DNA from: Lunularia cruciata
Taxonomy: Eukaryota > Streptophyta > Marchantiopsida > Lunulariales > Lunulariaceae
Direction: 5' to 3'
Assembly (NCBI GenBank): GCA_948567375.1
Contig: OX419758.1
Location: forward strand, 46,577,473 to 46,641,472
DNA: 64,000 bases
The position numbers were made by a program, and so were the translations under genes. Below, in pieces: positions 44,606 to 56,220 of this stretch (the stretch's first letter is position 1; each line of letters begins with the position of its first letter). Under the pieces are notes generated by a model. It was not told where the DNA came from. It saw only the letters and a list, made by a program, of their open reading frames with translations, and made no database searches.

Positions 44606-47600
44606 CAGACCTTTAGAGTACTATTTTGGAATGTTCATGGGCTCACACATACCAAGTACTCCAGCGCTAAGCCTTTGTGGGATGATGCTGATCTGATCAA
44701 TCTTGTGGAGACATGGGAACATGAAGGAAACACCATTCAAGACATTGAAGGATTCACTCTTGTTGGTTCAACCTGGAACAAGCGGAGACAACACAAAGGA
44801 AGGGGCTTTGGAGGTATTGCTACTTACGTCAGATTTGGCTTTGAGAAATCAGTCTCTTTGATAGGTCAAGATTCAAGTGGACAATACCATTGGCTGAGGA
44901 TTGGAGGAGTTGCCACACCTTGCTTCATTGCTGTTTGTTACTTTGCCCCGTTGACATCACCAATCTATTCAAGTGGACTTCTTAACACCATGCAGCCTTT
45001 CCATTCCTTGACGAAGGATGTGTTAGAGTTTCAAAGTAAAGGTGCAGTCCTTGTTCTTGGTGATTTCAATGCTAGGATCCAAGCCTCTCAGATCCCTGAC
45101 TTGAGCGACCTTGAGAATGATCCTTTCCACAGCTTGATAGACCATTCCAGTGCTTGGTCACGCTCTTCCAAAGATCCTATGTCCAATTCCATGAGTGAGC
45201 ACTTTTTGAGCTTTGGTGCCAATTGTAGCTTGAAGATCTTGAATGGCCTTTCTCAATTTCCAGAAACTTGTAAAAGCACATGCTTTGCCTCAGGTGGATC
45301 AAGCACCATAGATTATATGCTCACTTCAGCTAATGATATCCATCTTGTCTCAGATTTTGCTGTTTTAGATCCTCAACCAGAATCAGACCATGCACCTCTA
45401 TCCTGTACCATCCTTTTTCCTTGCCTCAATAGAACCACATTACCTATAGACCATGCTTTTAGAGGCAAACTTCGTCTAGATTTTCACAAGAGAGACTTGT
45501 ACCAACAAGCTATCCAAGAGAAATTGAGTTCTATGGAGTGGAGTTCTGATTTTCAACAACGTAGTGATCAATTGATTGAACTTCTTCAATCTACATCAAC
45601 TTCTTTGTTTCCAAGAGGCTCCCACAGGAAGAGACTTGGTCTCCCTTGCAATAGATGGTATGATGCTGATTGCAAAATGGCAAGGATCAAAGCTATGGAT
45701 AGATCTCTTGATCAGATTGCACAAAATCAAGCTTTTGTTTTATACAGAAAGTTGGTGAAGTGCAAAAAGCGGGCATTTCTAAGACTCAAAGGAGTTGAGT
45801 TGAGCACTGAATTGAGGAGCAATCCCAAGGCTTTCTGGAAGAAAGTAACCATCAGATCTCCATCTCCATCGCTGGACCTGAATGAGCTTTGTGACTTTGT
45901 GAAGGATTTGTACTTTTTCCCAAATGCTCCAAGCATGGCACCTTGCCTTGGATCTGCTCTCACCATCTCTGAAGCTGATGTCAAGTACCAATTGAAGAAG
46001 TTGGCCAATGGTAAGGCTGAAGACCTTGATGGACTATGTGTTGAACTTCTGAAGTGGGGCGGTAGCCAACTGATTTCAATACTCACTTCTCATTTGAATG
46101 AGGCAATCAAGTGTGGCTTTCCGGATAGATGGTGCTTCAAGAAGGTAGTTCCTATTCACAAGTCTGGCCAGAGAGATGTTGTCACCAATTACCGTACCAT
46201 ACTTGTTGGTAGTGTCTTTGCCAAGTTGTATGGTCGAATTTTGGAGTCAAGGTTGAGCACTTGGGCTGAAAAGCACAAAATTCGAGCTAAGTGCCAAGCT
46301 GGTTTCAGATTAGGCTTTAGTACTTTGGACCACCTATTGGTACTTCATGTTTTGTGGTGCAAATCCAAGGGGGTTGGGAGAGCTCTCTATGTTGCCTTTA
46401 TTGATTTCAGGAAGGCCTTAGATAAGGTGCGCAGGAATTCTCTAAGTGAGAGACTCATTGAAGTGGGTGTTTCAGCTAATCTGATTGGTGCTATCTCTAG
46501 ACTCTATGAGAAAGTGATTGTGAAACTTTCATCTTTGAGCTCTCAAGATGTCCTTAGCACAATGGGTGTGATCCAAGGCTGCTCTCTGTCTCCAACTCTG
46601 TTCGGAATCTTCATCGATGATCTAGAGAGTCTACTCATGGAAGCTGGAGCTACAGGTGTACAGGTTGGCTCTTTGATGATACATGCACTCCTTTATGCAG
46701 ATGATGTAGTGCTTCTCTCCACAAATCCACAAAGTTTACAGAAGCTGTTGGATTCTCTACTTTGCTTTTGCAATCAAACAAAGATGGAGGTGAACCTTGA
46801 CAAGTCCAAGGTCATTGTGGTGGGTTCTAAAGGTGTCACACCTTTCTTTTTTGATGGACAGCAATTGGAGCAGGTTTCTTCTTATAAGTACTTGGGCCTT
46901 GAGTTTTCTCATGACTATAGTTGGTCTACTTGTGTGAAGATGAGAATCAATGCAGGCTTTAGAGCTTTGTATTCACTCATGAACCGCAGTAGACTTGCTC
47001 ACCTCACCACATGGGAGTTGAAGAAGGTGCTGTTCAGATCTCTTGTGCAGCCGGTGGTTCTCTATGGTGCTCAGATTTGGGGTCCAGGTACTAAGAAGAC
47101 ATGGTGGCAAAAGGTGGAGAAAGTTCAGAAATTGTTTTTGTGTGATGAACTTGGGGTGAGGACTCAAACTCCTTATGTATTCCTGCTTGCTGAAACAGGA
47201 TTTTTACCTCTTGAGGCTGAAGCTTTGTTTTTAGCTATCACATATGCCACTAAGGTGAGGTCCATGGAGCATGAGAGACTTCCCTACCAAGCTTTTTGTG
47301 CCACTCTATCTGTCGGTTGGTATACAGATCTGATTGCATGGGCCACAAGGTGGAATGTTTCTGAGCGACATTGGAGATTGGAGCCTATTGCACTTCGAGA
47401 GGTGATCAAGGAGCAGTTTTTACTTCGCTTATGGCAGCAACCCGGTACCAAGATGGTGTTCTATCAGCAGTTTGTAAATCCTATGTTGGTGTATTGTGAG
47501 CAAGATTATCTCTTGGCTAGGATTTCTACTTCATTGAGACATGTTATCGCTCAATATAGAACTAGTTCTCATAGACTAGAAGTAGAACAAGGACATTGGC

Positions 47601-47833
47601 AGCAGATAGAGCACTCCATGCAACTTTGCAAATTGTGTATTATGAGCAAAGTTGAGGATGAGCATCATGTGTTTGTTGATTGCCCTTGTTACATGCAGAT
47701 TAGAGTTAAACATCAGATTACTTGTAGTGACTTCTCAACTCTCTTACAGGTCGAAGCTTTAGCATTAGGGAAGTACATGACAGAAGTTACTTTACATCGG
47801 ACCAATTTGTTACAAATTGGTCAGATGCCCTAG
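44600..47833 (+). CDS. LINE ORF2 protein, intact: APE endonuclease, RT, zf-RVT (~1077 aa)
   Basis: The enzyme of target-primed reverse transcription. It is open from the codon after the ORF1 TAG; that start reflects the read-through model, and the first ATG is ~130 codons in. Endonuclease: WNVHG (Asn ~11), VETWE (Glu ~37), LGDFNARI (Asp ~155, Asn ~157), IDYML (Asp ~238), SDHAPL (~263). RT: motif A AFIDFRKALDKV (Asp ~602, Leu ~607 where other copies have Phe), GCSLSP, HALLYADDVVL (~699-702), NLDKSKV. C-terminus: CX2CX9HX4C finger (from ~1010), typical of plant LINE zf-RVT. It is the only fully open ORF2 in the window, but its copy has no 5' UTR or complete ORF1. Confidence 0.9.
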   Translation, partial: QFQTFRVLFWNVHGLTHTKYSSAKPLWDDADLINLVETWEHEGNTIQDIEGFTLVGSTWNKRRQHKGRGFGGIATYVRFGFEKSVSLIGQDSSGQYHWLRIGGVATPCFIAVCYFAPLTSPIYSSGLLNTMQPFHSLTKDVLEFQSKGAVLVLGDFNARIQASQIPDLSDLENDPFHSLIDHSSAWSRSSKDPMSNSMSEHFLSFGANCSLKILNGLSQFPETCKSTCFASGGSSTIDYMLTSANDIHLVSDFAVLDPQPESDHAPLSCTILFPCLNRTTLPIDHAFRGKLRLDFHKRDLYQQAIQEKLSSMEWSSDFQQRSDQLIELLQSTSTSLFPRGSHRKRLGLPCNRWYDADCKMARIKAMDRSLDQIAQNQAFVLYRKLVKCKKRAFLRLKGVELSTELRSNPKAFWKKVTIRSPSPSLDLNELCDFVKDLYFFPNAPSMAPCLGSALTISEADVKYQLKKLANGKAEDLDGLCVELLKWGGSQLISILTSHLNEAIKCGFPDRWCFKKVVPIHKSGQRDVVTNYRTILVGSVFAKLYGRILESRLSTWAEKHKIRAKCQAGFRLGFSTLDHLLVLHVLWCKSKGVGRALYVAFIDFRKALDKVRRNSLSERLIEVGVSANLIGAISRLYEKVIVKLSSLSSQDVLSTMGVIQGCSLSPTLFGIFIDDLESLLMEAGATGVQVGSLMIHALLYADDVVLLSTNPQSLQKLLDSLLCFCNQTKMEVNLDKSKVIVVGSKGVTPFFFDGQQLEQVSSYKYLGLEFSHDYSWSTCVKMRINAGFRALYSLMNRSRLAHLTTWELKKVLFRSLVQPVVLYGAQIWGPGTKKTWWQKVEKVQKLFLCDELGVRTQTPYVFLLAETGFLPLEAEALFLAITYATKVRSMEHERLPYQAFCATLSVGWYTDLIAWATRWNVSERHWRLEPIALREVIKEQFLLRLWQQPGTKMVFYQQFVNPMLVYCEQDYLLARISTSLRHVIAQYRTSSHRLEVEQGHWQQIEHSMQLCKLCIMSKVEDEHHVFVDCPCYMQIRVKHQITCSDFSTLLQVEALALGKYMTEVTLHRTNLLQIGQMP

Positions 47834-48185
47834 GCCCTTGCCTAGGCTCACATTTCATGTGTTTTGTATTATGTTTCCAGCCTTTTGACTCTTTGGGTCT
47901 TTCGGGCTTTATATTTCATTGTTTCATTGTTTCATTGAATACAAAGCTCTAAAGCCTGCATTGATTCTCATCTTCACACAAGTAGACCAACTATAGTCAT
48001 GAGAAAATCAAGGCCCAAGTACTTATAAGAAGAAACCTGCTCCAATTGCTGTCCATAAAAAAAGAAAGGTGTGACACCTTTAGAACCCACCACAATGACC
48101 TTGGACTTGTCAAGGTTCACCTCCATCTTTGTTTGATTGCAAAAGCAAAGTAGAGAATCCAACAGCTTCTGTAAACTCTGTGGAT

Positions 48186-48514
48186 TTGTGGAGAGAAGCA
48201 CTACATCATCTGCATAAAGGAGTGCATGTATCATCAAAGAGCCAACCTGTACACCTATAGCTCCAGCTTCCATGAGTAGACTCTCTAGATCAACGATAGA
48301 GATTCCGAACAGAGTTGGAGACAGAGAGCAGCCTGGATCACACCCATTGTGCTAAGGACATCTTGAGAGCTCAAAGATGAAAGTTTCACAATCACTTTCT
48401 CATAGAGTCTAGAGATAGCACCAATCAGATCAGCTGAAACACCCACTTCAATGAGTCTCTCACTTAGAGATTTCCTGAGCACCTTATCAAATGCCTTCCT
48501 GAAATCAATAAAGG
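48186..48514 (-). repeat. Left copy of gap-flanking duplicate
   Basis: These 329 bp match 48715-49044 base for base except one missing T (gcctgg against gccttgg). They include variants seen nowhere else in the window. Confidence 0.88.
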
Positions 48515-48714
48515 NNNNNNNNNNNNNNNNNNNNNNNNNNNNNNNNNNNNNNNNNNNNNNNNNNNNNNNNNNNNNNNNNNNNNNNNNNNNNNNNNNNNNN
48601 NNNNNNNNNNNNNNNNNNNNNNNNNNNNNNNNNNNNNNNNNNNNNNNNNNNNNNNNNNNNNNNNNNNNNNNNNNNNNNNNNNNNNNNNNNNNNNNNNNNN
48701 NNNNNNNNNNNNNN
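48515..48714. other. Assembly gap (200 N)
   Basis: Exactly 200 unknown bases, a conventional scaffold-gap size, between two near-identical contig ends. The true distance is unknown and may be negative (overlap). Confidence 0.97.
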
Positions 48715-49044
48715 TTGTGGAGAGAAGCACTACATCATCTGCATAAAGGAGTGCATGTATCATCAAAGAGCCAACCTGTACACCTATAGCTCCAGCTTCC
48801 ATGAGTAGACTCTCTAGATCAACGATAGAGATTCCGAACAGAGTTGGAGACAGAGAGCAGCCTTGGATCACACCCATTGTGCTAAGGACATCTTGAGAGC
48901 TCAAAGATGAAAGTTTCACAATCACTTTCTCATAGAGTCTAGAGATAGCACCAATCAGATCAGCTGAAACACCCACTTCAATGAGTCTCTCACTTAGAGA
49001 TTTCCTGAGCACCTTATCAAATGCCTTCCTGAAATCAATAAAGG
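48715..49044 (-). repeat. Right copy of gap-flanking duplicate
   Basis: Same sequence as 48186-48514. Probably the same genomic bases represented twice at abutting contig ends. Confidence 0.88.
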
Positions 49045-49052
49045 CAACATAG

Positions 49053-52000
49053 AAACAATGAAACAAACAATGAAACAATGAATTATAAAGCCCGAAAGAC
49101 CCAAAGAGTCAAAAGGCTGGAAACATAATACAAAACACATGAAATGTGAGCCTAGGCAAGGGCCTAGGGCATCTGACCAATTTGTAACAAATTAGTCCGA
49201 TGTAAAGTAACTTCTGTCATGTACTTCCCTAATGCTAAAGCTTCAACCTGTAAGAGAGTTGAGAAGTCACTACAAGTAATCTGATGTTTAACTCTAATCT
49301 GCATGTAACAAGGGCAATCAACAAACACATGATGCTCATCCTCAACTTTGCTCATCATACACAATTTGCAAAGTCGCATGGAGTGCTCTATCTGCTGCCA
49401 ACGTCCTTGTTCTACTTCTAGTCTATGAGAACTAGTTCTATATTGAGCGATAACATGTCTCAATGAAGTAGAAATCCTAGCCAACAGATAATCTTGCTCA
49501 CAATACACCAACATAGGATTTACAAACTGCTGATAGAACACCATCTTGGTACCGGGTTGCTGCCATAAGCGAAGTAAGAACTGCTCCTTGATCACCTCTC
49601 GAAGTGCAATAGGCTCCAATCTCCAATGTCGCTCAGAAACATTCCACCTTGTGGCCCATGCAATCAGATCTGTATACCAACCGACAGATAGAGTGGCACA
49701 AAAAGCTTGGTAGGGAAGTCTCTCATGCTCCATGGACCTCACCTTAGTGGCATATGTGATAGCTAAAAACAAAGCTTCAGCCTCAAGAGGTAAAAATCCT
49801 GTTTCAGCAAGCAAGAATACATAAGGAGTTTGAGTCCTCACCCCAAGTTCATCACACAAAAACAATTTCTGAACTTTCTCCACCTTTTGCCACCATGTCT
49901 TCTTAGTACCTAGACCCCAAATCTGAGCACCATAGAGAACCACCGGCTGTACAAGAGATCTGAACAGCACCTTCTTCAACTCCCATGTGGTGAGGTGAGC
50001 AAGTCTAGAGCGGTTCATGAGTGAATACAAAGCTCTAAAGCCTGCATTGATTCTCATCTTCACACAAGTAGACCAACTATAGTCATGAGAAAACTCAAGG
50101 CCCAAGTACTTATAAGAAGAAACCTGCTCCAATTGCTGTCCATCAAAAAAGAAAGGTGTGATACCTTTAGAACCCACCACAATCACCTTGGACTTGTCAA
50201 GGTTCACCTCCATCTTTGTTTGATTGCAAAAGCAGAGTAGAGAATCCAACAGCTTCTGTAAACTCTGTGGATTTGTGGAGAGAAGCACTACATCATCTGC
50301 ATAAAGGAGTGCATGTATCATCAAAGAGCCAACCTGTACACCTGTAGCTCCAGCTTCCATGAGTAGACTCTCTAGATCATTGATGAAGATTCCGAACAGA
50401 GTTGGAGACAGAGAGCAGCCTTGGATCACACCCATTGTGCTAAGGACATCTTGAGAGCTCAAAGATGAAAGTTTCACAATCACTTTCTCATAGAGTCTAG
50501 AGATAGCACCAATCAGATCAGCTGAAACACCCACTTCAATGAGTCTCTCACTTAGAGAATTCCTGAGCACCTTATCTAAGGCCTTCCTGAAATCAATAAA
50601 GGCAACATAGAGAGCTCTCCCAACCCCCTTGGATTTGCACCACAAAACATGAAGTACCAATAGGTGGTCCAAAGTACTAAAGCCTAATCTGAAACCAGCT
50701 TGGCACTTAGCTTGAATTTTGTGCTTTTCAGCCCAAGTGCTCAACCTTGACTCCAAAATTCGACCATACAACTTGGCAAAGACACTACCAACAAGTATGG
50801 TACGGTAATTGGTGACAACATCTCTCTGGCCAGACTTGTGAATAGGAACTACCTTCTTGAAGCACCATCTATCCGGAAAGCCACACTTGATTGCCTCATT
50901 CAAATGAGAAGTGAGTATTGAAATCAGTTGGCTACCGCCCCACTTCAGAAGTTCAACACATAGTCCATCAAGGTCTTCAGCCTTACCATTGGCCAACTTC
51001 TTCAATTGGTACTTGACATCAGCTTCAGAGATGGTGAGAGCAGATCCAAGGCAAGGTGCCATGCTTGGAGCATTTGGGAAAAAGTACAAATCCTTCACAA
51101 AGTCACAAAGCTCATTCAGGTCCAGCGATGGAGATGGAGATCTGATGGTTACTTTCTTCCAGAAAGCCTTGGGATTGCTCCTCAATTCAGTGCTCAACTC
51201 AACTCCTTTGAGTCTTAGAAATGCCCGCTTTTTGCACTTCACCAACTTTCTGTATAAAACAAAAGCTTGATTTTGTGCAATCTGATCAAGAGATCTATCC
51301 ATAGCTTTGATCCTTGCCATTTTGCAATCAGCATCATACCATCTATTGCAAGGGAGACCAAGTCTCTTCCTGTGGGAGCCTCTTGGAAACAAAGAAGTTG
51401 ATGTAGATTGAAGAAGTTCAATCAATTGATCACTACGTTGTTGAAAATCAGAACTCCACTCCATAGAACTCAATTTCTCTTGGATAGCTTGTTGGTACAA
51501 GTCTCTCTTGTGAAAATCTAGACGAAGTTTGCCTCTAAAAGCATGGTATATCTAAAAGCATGGTATGGGGCAAAGTAGCAAACAGCAATGAAGCAAGGTG
51601 TGGCAACTCCTCCAATCCTCAGCCATTGGTATTGTCCATTTGAATCTTGACCTATCAAAGAGACTGATTTCTCAAAGCCAAATCTGACGTAGGTAGCAAT
51701 ACCTCCAAAGCCCCTTCCTTTGTGTTGCCTCCGCTTGTTCCAAGTTGACCCAATAAGAGTGAAACCTTCAATGTCTTGAATGGTGTTTCCTTCATGTTCC
51801 CATGTCTCCACAAGATTGATCAGATCAGCATCATCCCACAAAGGCTTAGCGCTGGAGTACTTGGTTTGTGTGAGCCCTTGTACATTCCAAAACAACACTC
51901 TAAGGGTCTGGAATTGCTATGCAACAGCTGACAATTTCTTTTGAGTAATCACAGCTCTATTATCTCTCAAGAATGCAACAAAGCCTGCTTGTTGAGCCTC

Positions 52001-52115
52001 CTTCACTTTTGCTAATTCTCCCTTCTTTGCTTGCCATTGGAGGATGTGAGATCAGGATCTAACCAGATGCGCCGCCCCTTCAATACAGCCTTGTTTTCCA
52101 TCACTAAATTCCTTT
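49053..52115 (-). mobile_element. LINE-A: tail to ORF1 C-term, internal deletion
   Basis: Minus-strand copy with tail (irregular, aaacaatgaaacaaacaatg), 3' UTR, hairpins, ORF2 (open 51500 to 49164), the same ~0.5-kb endonuclease deletion and ctaaaagcatggtat duplication as at 30165, endonuclease N-terminus, UAG junction (51917-51919) and ORF1 C-terminus with a 2-bp loss near 52043. It is the counterpart of 28637-30730 but retains a 3' end. Confidence 0.87.
49164..51500 (-). pseudogene. LINE ORF2 without endonuclease N-terminus (778 aa open)
   Basis: Open from the linker (YQQAIQEKL) through RT and zinc finger to the stop, but the endonuclease is deleted upstream. The codon after KHKI is CAA here (50712-50714), where others have CGA or TGA. 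Motif A reads KALDKV and YADD is intact. This is the second-longest open RT in the window and would need another start to be made. Confidence 0.85.
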
Positions 52116-53652
52116 GAGCTCTCTATGTTGCATTTATTGATTTCAGGAAGGCCTTTGATAAGGTGCTTAGGAAATCATTAAGTGAGAGACTCATGGAAGT
52201 TGGTGTTTCAGCCGATCTGATTGGTGCTATCTCAAGACTCTATGAGAAGGTGGTTGTGAAACTTTCATCTTTGAGCTCTCAAGATGTCCTTAGCACAATG
52301 GGTGTGATTCAAGGTTGCTCTCTATCCCCAACATTGTTTGGAATCTTCATCAATGATCTAGAGAGGGTGCTTATGGAAGCTGGAGCTACAGGTGTACAAG
52401 TTGGCTTTTTGATGATACATGCACTACTGTATGCGGATGATGTAGTGCTCCTCTCACCCAATCCACAGAGTTTACAGAAGTTGTTGGATTCTCTTCTCTT
52501 GTTTTGCAATCAAACAAAGATGGAGGTGAACCTTGACAAGTCCAAGGTGATTGTGGTGGGTTCTAAAGGTGTCACACCTTTCTTTTTTGATGGACAACAA
52601 TTGGAGCAGGTTTTTTCTTACAAGTACTTGGGCCTTGAGTTTTCTCATGACTATAGTTGGTCCACTTGTGTGAAGATGAGAATCAATGCAAGCTTTAGAG
52701 CTTTGTATTCACTCATGAACCGCTCTAGACTTGCTCACCTTACCACATGGGAGTTGAAGAAGGTGCTGTTCAGATCTCTTGTGCAGCCGGTGGTTCTCTA
52801 TGGTGCTCAGATTTGGGGTCCAGGTACTAAGAAGACATGGTGGCAAAAGGTGGAGAAAGTTCAGAAATTGTTTTTGTGTGATGAACTTGGGGTCAGGACT
52901 CAAACTCCCTATGAATTGCTGCTTGCTGAAACCGGGTTTTTGCCTCTTGAGGCTGAAGCTTTGTTTTTAGCTATCACATATGCCACTAAGGTGAGGTCCA
53001 TGGAGCATGAGAGACTTCCCTACCAAGCTTTTTGTGCCACTCTATCTGTCGGTTGGTATACAGATCTGGTTGCATGGGCCACCAGGTGGAATGTTTGTGA
53101 GCGACATTGGAAGTTGGAGCCTATTGCACTACGAGAAGTGATCAAGGAGCAGTTTTTACTTCACTTATGGCAGCAGCCCGGTACCAAGATGGTATTCTAT
53201 CAGCAATTTGTAAATCCTATGTTGGTGTATTGTGAGCAAGATTATCTCTTCACTTAGACATGTTATCACTCAATATAGAACTAGTTCTCATAGACTAGAA
53301 GTAGAAGAAGGACGTTGGCAGCAGATAGAGCACTCCATGCGTCTTTGCAAATTGTGTATTATGAGCAAAGTTGAGGATGAGCATCATGTGTTGATTGTTT
53401 GCCCTTGTTACATGCAGATTAGAGTTAGACATCAGATTACTTGTAGTGATTTCTCTACTCTCTTACAAGTTGAAGCTTTAGCGTTAGGGAAGTACATGAC
53501 AGAAGTTAGTTTACATCGGACCAATTTGTTACAGATTGGTCAGATGCCCTAAGCCCTTGCCTAGGCTCACATTTCATGTGTTTTGTATTTTGTTTCCAGC
53601 CTTTTGACTCTTTGGGTCTTTCGGGCTTTATATTTCATTGTTTCATTGTTTC
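52116..53652 (+). mobile_element. LINE RT to 3' end
   Basis: Plus-strand counterpart of 30731-31941 (same LERVLMEAG, SPNPQSL variants) that continues to its own zinc finger, hairpins, 3' UTR and tail at 53652. A ~20-bp loss (ctctt joined to cacttagac, near 53250) shifts the frame between 52163-53257 and 53232-53552. The tail is followed by minus-strand LINE-B. Confidence 0.87.
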
Positions 53653-54790
53653 ATCTATCTGGAAAGCCACACTTGATTGCCTCATTCAAATGAGAAGTGA
53701 GTACTGAAATCAGATGGCTACCGCCCCACTTCAGAAGTTCAACACATAGTCCATCAAGGTCTTCAGCCTTACCATTGGCCAACTTCTTCAATTGATACTT
53801 GACATCAGCTTCAGAGATGGTGAGAGCAGATCCAAGGCAAGGTGCCATGCTTGGAGCATCAGGGAAAAAGTACAGATCTTTCACATAGTCACAAAGCTTG
53901 TTTAGGTCCAGCGATGGAGATGGAGATCTGATGGTTACCTTCTTCCAAAAAGCCTTAGGATTGCTCCTCAGTTCAGTGCTCAACTCAACAACCCCTTTGA
54001 GTCTCAAAAATGCTCACTTTTTGCACTTCACCAACTTTTTGTATGAAACAAAGGCTTGATTTTGTGCAATCTGATCAAGAGACCTATCCATAGCTTTGAT
54101 CCTTGCCATTTTGCAATCAGCATCATACCACCTATTGCAAGGGAGACCAAGTCTCTTCTTGTGGGAGCCTCTTGGAAAGAAAGTAGTTGATGTAGATTGA
54201 AGAAGCTCAACCAACTGATCACTACGTTATTGAAAATCAGAACTCCACTCCATAGAACTCAATTTCTCTTGGATAACTTGTTGGTACAAGTCTCTCTTGT
54301 GAAAATCTAGATGAAGTTTTTCTCTAAAGGTATGGTCAATAGGTAATGTGGTTCTATTGAGGCAAGGAAGAAGGATGGTACAAGATAGAGGTGCATGGTC
54401 TGATTTTGGTTGAGGATCTAAAACAATAAAATCTGAGACAAAGTGTATATCATTAGCTGAAGTGAGCATATAATCTATGGTGCTTGATCCACCTGAGGCA
54501 AAGCATGTGCTTTTACAAGTTTTTGGAAATTGAGAAAGGCCATTCAAGATCTTCAAGCTACAATTGGTACCAAAGCTCAAAAAGTGCTCACTCATGGGGT
54601 TGGACATAAGATCTTTGGAAGAGCGGGACCAAGCACTAGAATGATCTATCAAACTATGGAGATGATCATTCTCAAGGTCACTCAAGTCAGGAATCTGAGT
54701 GGCTTGGATCCTAGCATTGAAATCACCAAGAACAAGGACTGCACCTTTACTTTGAAACTCTAACACATCCTTTGTCAAGGAATGGAAAGG

Positions 54791-54828
54791 AAGGAAACAC
54801 CATTCAATGTCTTGAATGGTGTTTCCTT
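54791..54828. repeat. 17-bp foldback (mirror of 34975-35012)
   Basis: Arms 54791-54807 and 54812-54828 around tgtc; identical in reverse orientation to the foldback at 34975. Its presence in both blocks shows that it arose before the duplication. Confidence 0.87.
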
Positions 54829-55577
54829 CATGTTCCCATGTCTCCACAAGATTGATCAGATCAGCATCATCCCACAAAGGCTTAGCGCTGGAGTACTTGG
54901 TATGTGTGAGCCCATGAACATTCCAAAACAGTACTCTAAAGGTCTGGAATTGCTATGCAACAGCTGACAATTTCTTTTGAGTAATCACAGCTCTATTATC
55001 TCTCAAGAATGCAACAAAGCCTGCTTGTTGAGCCTCCTTCACTTTTGCTAATTCTCCCTTCTTTGCTTGCCATTGGAGAGATGTGAGATCAGGATCTAAC
55101 CAGATGCGCCACCCCTTCAATACAACCTTGTTTGCCATCACTAAATTCCTTTCAGTTTCTGAGCCAAACCTCACCAAAATGCTTCTTGGTTGTGCACCTT
55201 GCTGTCCCAATCTATATGCTTGCACAATTTTGAGGATCATGGACTCTCAGAGAATCAGTAATAAATTCACACACTATGGCCTTGGTATCTTCCTTCTCAA
55301 TCTTTGGCAAACCTGAAATCCTCAAGTTTTTCATTTTCACCAGTTGGTTCTCCTTTTCAACCTCATGCTTTTGCAAGTAAGAGATTTGAGCCACCTTAGT
55401 AGCTTTAGCATAAGACTTCATCTTCACTTCTAATGTGTCCACAATCTGTTGGAGCCCTCTGCTTTGTGTAGCAATGTCGTTGGCTTGTACTCCCAAAGAT
55501 GCAACCGTCTCAGTAGCATCCACAGCATCCATCCAAAGATGCAACCGTCTCAGTAGCGTCTCAGTAGCATCCACCAT

Positions 55578-56140
55578 CCATAATTGCACTTCGAGAGGTG
55601 ATCAAGGAGCAGTTTTTAGTTCGCTTATGGCAGCAACCCGGTACCAAGATGGTGTTCTATCAGCAGTTTGTAAATCCTATGTTGGTGTATTGTGAGCAAG
55701 ATTATCTCTTGGCTAGGATTTCTACTTCATTGAGACATGTTATCGCTCAATATAGAACTAGTTCTCATAGACTAGAAGTAGAACAAGGACGTTGGCAGCA
55801 GATAGAGCACTCCATGCGACTTTGCAAATTGTGTATTATGAGCAAAGTTGAGGATGAGCATCATGTGTTTGTTGATTGCCCTTGTTACATGCAGATTAGA
55901 GTTAGACATCAGATTACTTGCAGTGACTTCTCAACTCTCTTACAGGTTGAAGCTTTAGCATTAGGGAAGTACATGACAGAAGTTACTTTACATCGGACCA
56001 ATTTGTTACAAATTGGTCCAATGCCCTAGGCCCTTGCCTAGGCTCACATTTCATGTGTTTTGTATTGTGTTTCCAGCCTTTTGACTCTTTGGGTCTTTCG
56101 GGCTTTATATTTCATTGTTTCATTGTTTCATTGTTGTTTC
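55578..56140 (+). mobile_element. LINE 3'-end insertion in LINE-B ORF1
   Basis: Plus-strand counterpart of 33662-34224, flanked by caccatcc on both sides (before ataattgcac and after the tail at gtttcaccatcc). The target duplication is therefore conserved in both blocks. Open 55598-56029 with the zinc finger. Confidence 0.85.
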
Positions 56141-56220
56141 ACCATCCTCTTGGTTGATGTTAACAGCGAGACAATACTCTTCTTTAGGTCTTGAATCTCT
56201 TGGTTGACCAAGTTCAATGA

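Larger units (their letters stand above)
44101..47937 (+). mobile_element. 5'-truncated LINE-A with intact ORF2
   Basis: Plus-strand copy starting within ORF1 (LQEMVDTLEVK) immediately after the previous element's tail. It carries the ORF1 C-terminal part with the TGA at 44495-44497, the UAG junction, a fully open ORF2, hairpins, 3' UTR and tail. The first ~1.6 kb is closest to the element at 38897; the 3' half is closest to the copy at 26391, whose 3' flank it shares. Confidence 0.9.
47938..49052 (-). mobile_element. LINE ORF2 RT fragment spanning an assembly gap
   Basis: Minus-strand RT (QVSSYKYL to the LYVAFIDFRKAFDK region), broken by 200 Ns. Sequence on both sides of the gap repeats itself, so the true fragment is probably ~580 bp. 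Private variants (aacgatagagattccg) distinguish it from all other copies. It ends at 49052 against the tail of the next minus copy. Confidence 0.82.

Noticed and set aside
48451-49078. Frames crossing the N tract
   Set aside because: They are artefacts of unknown bases between duplicated contig ends.
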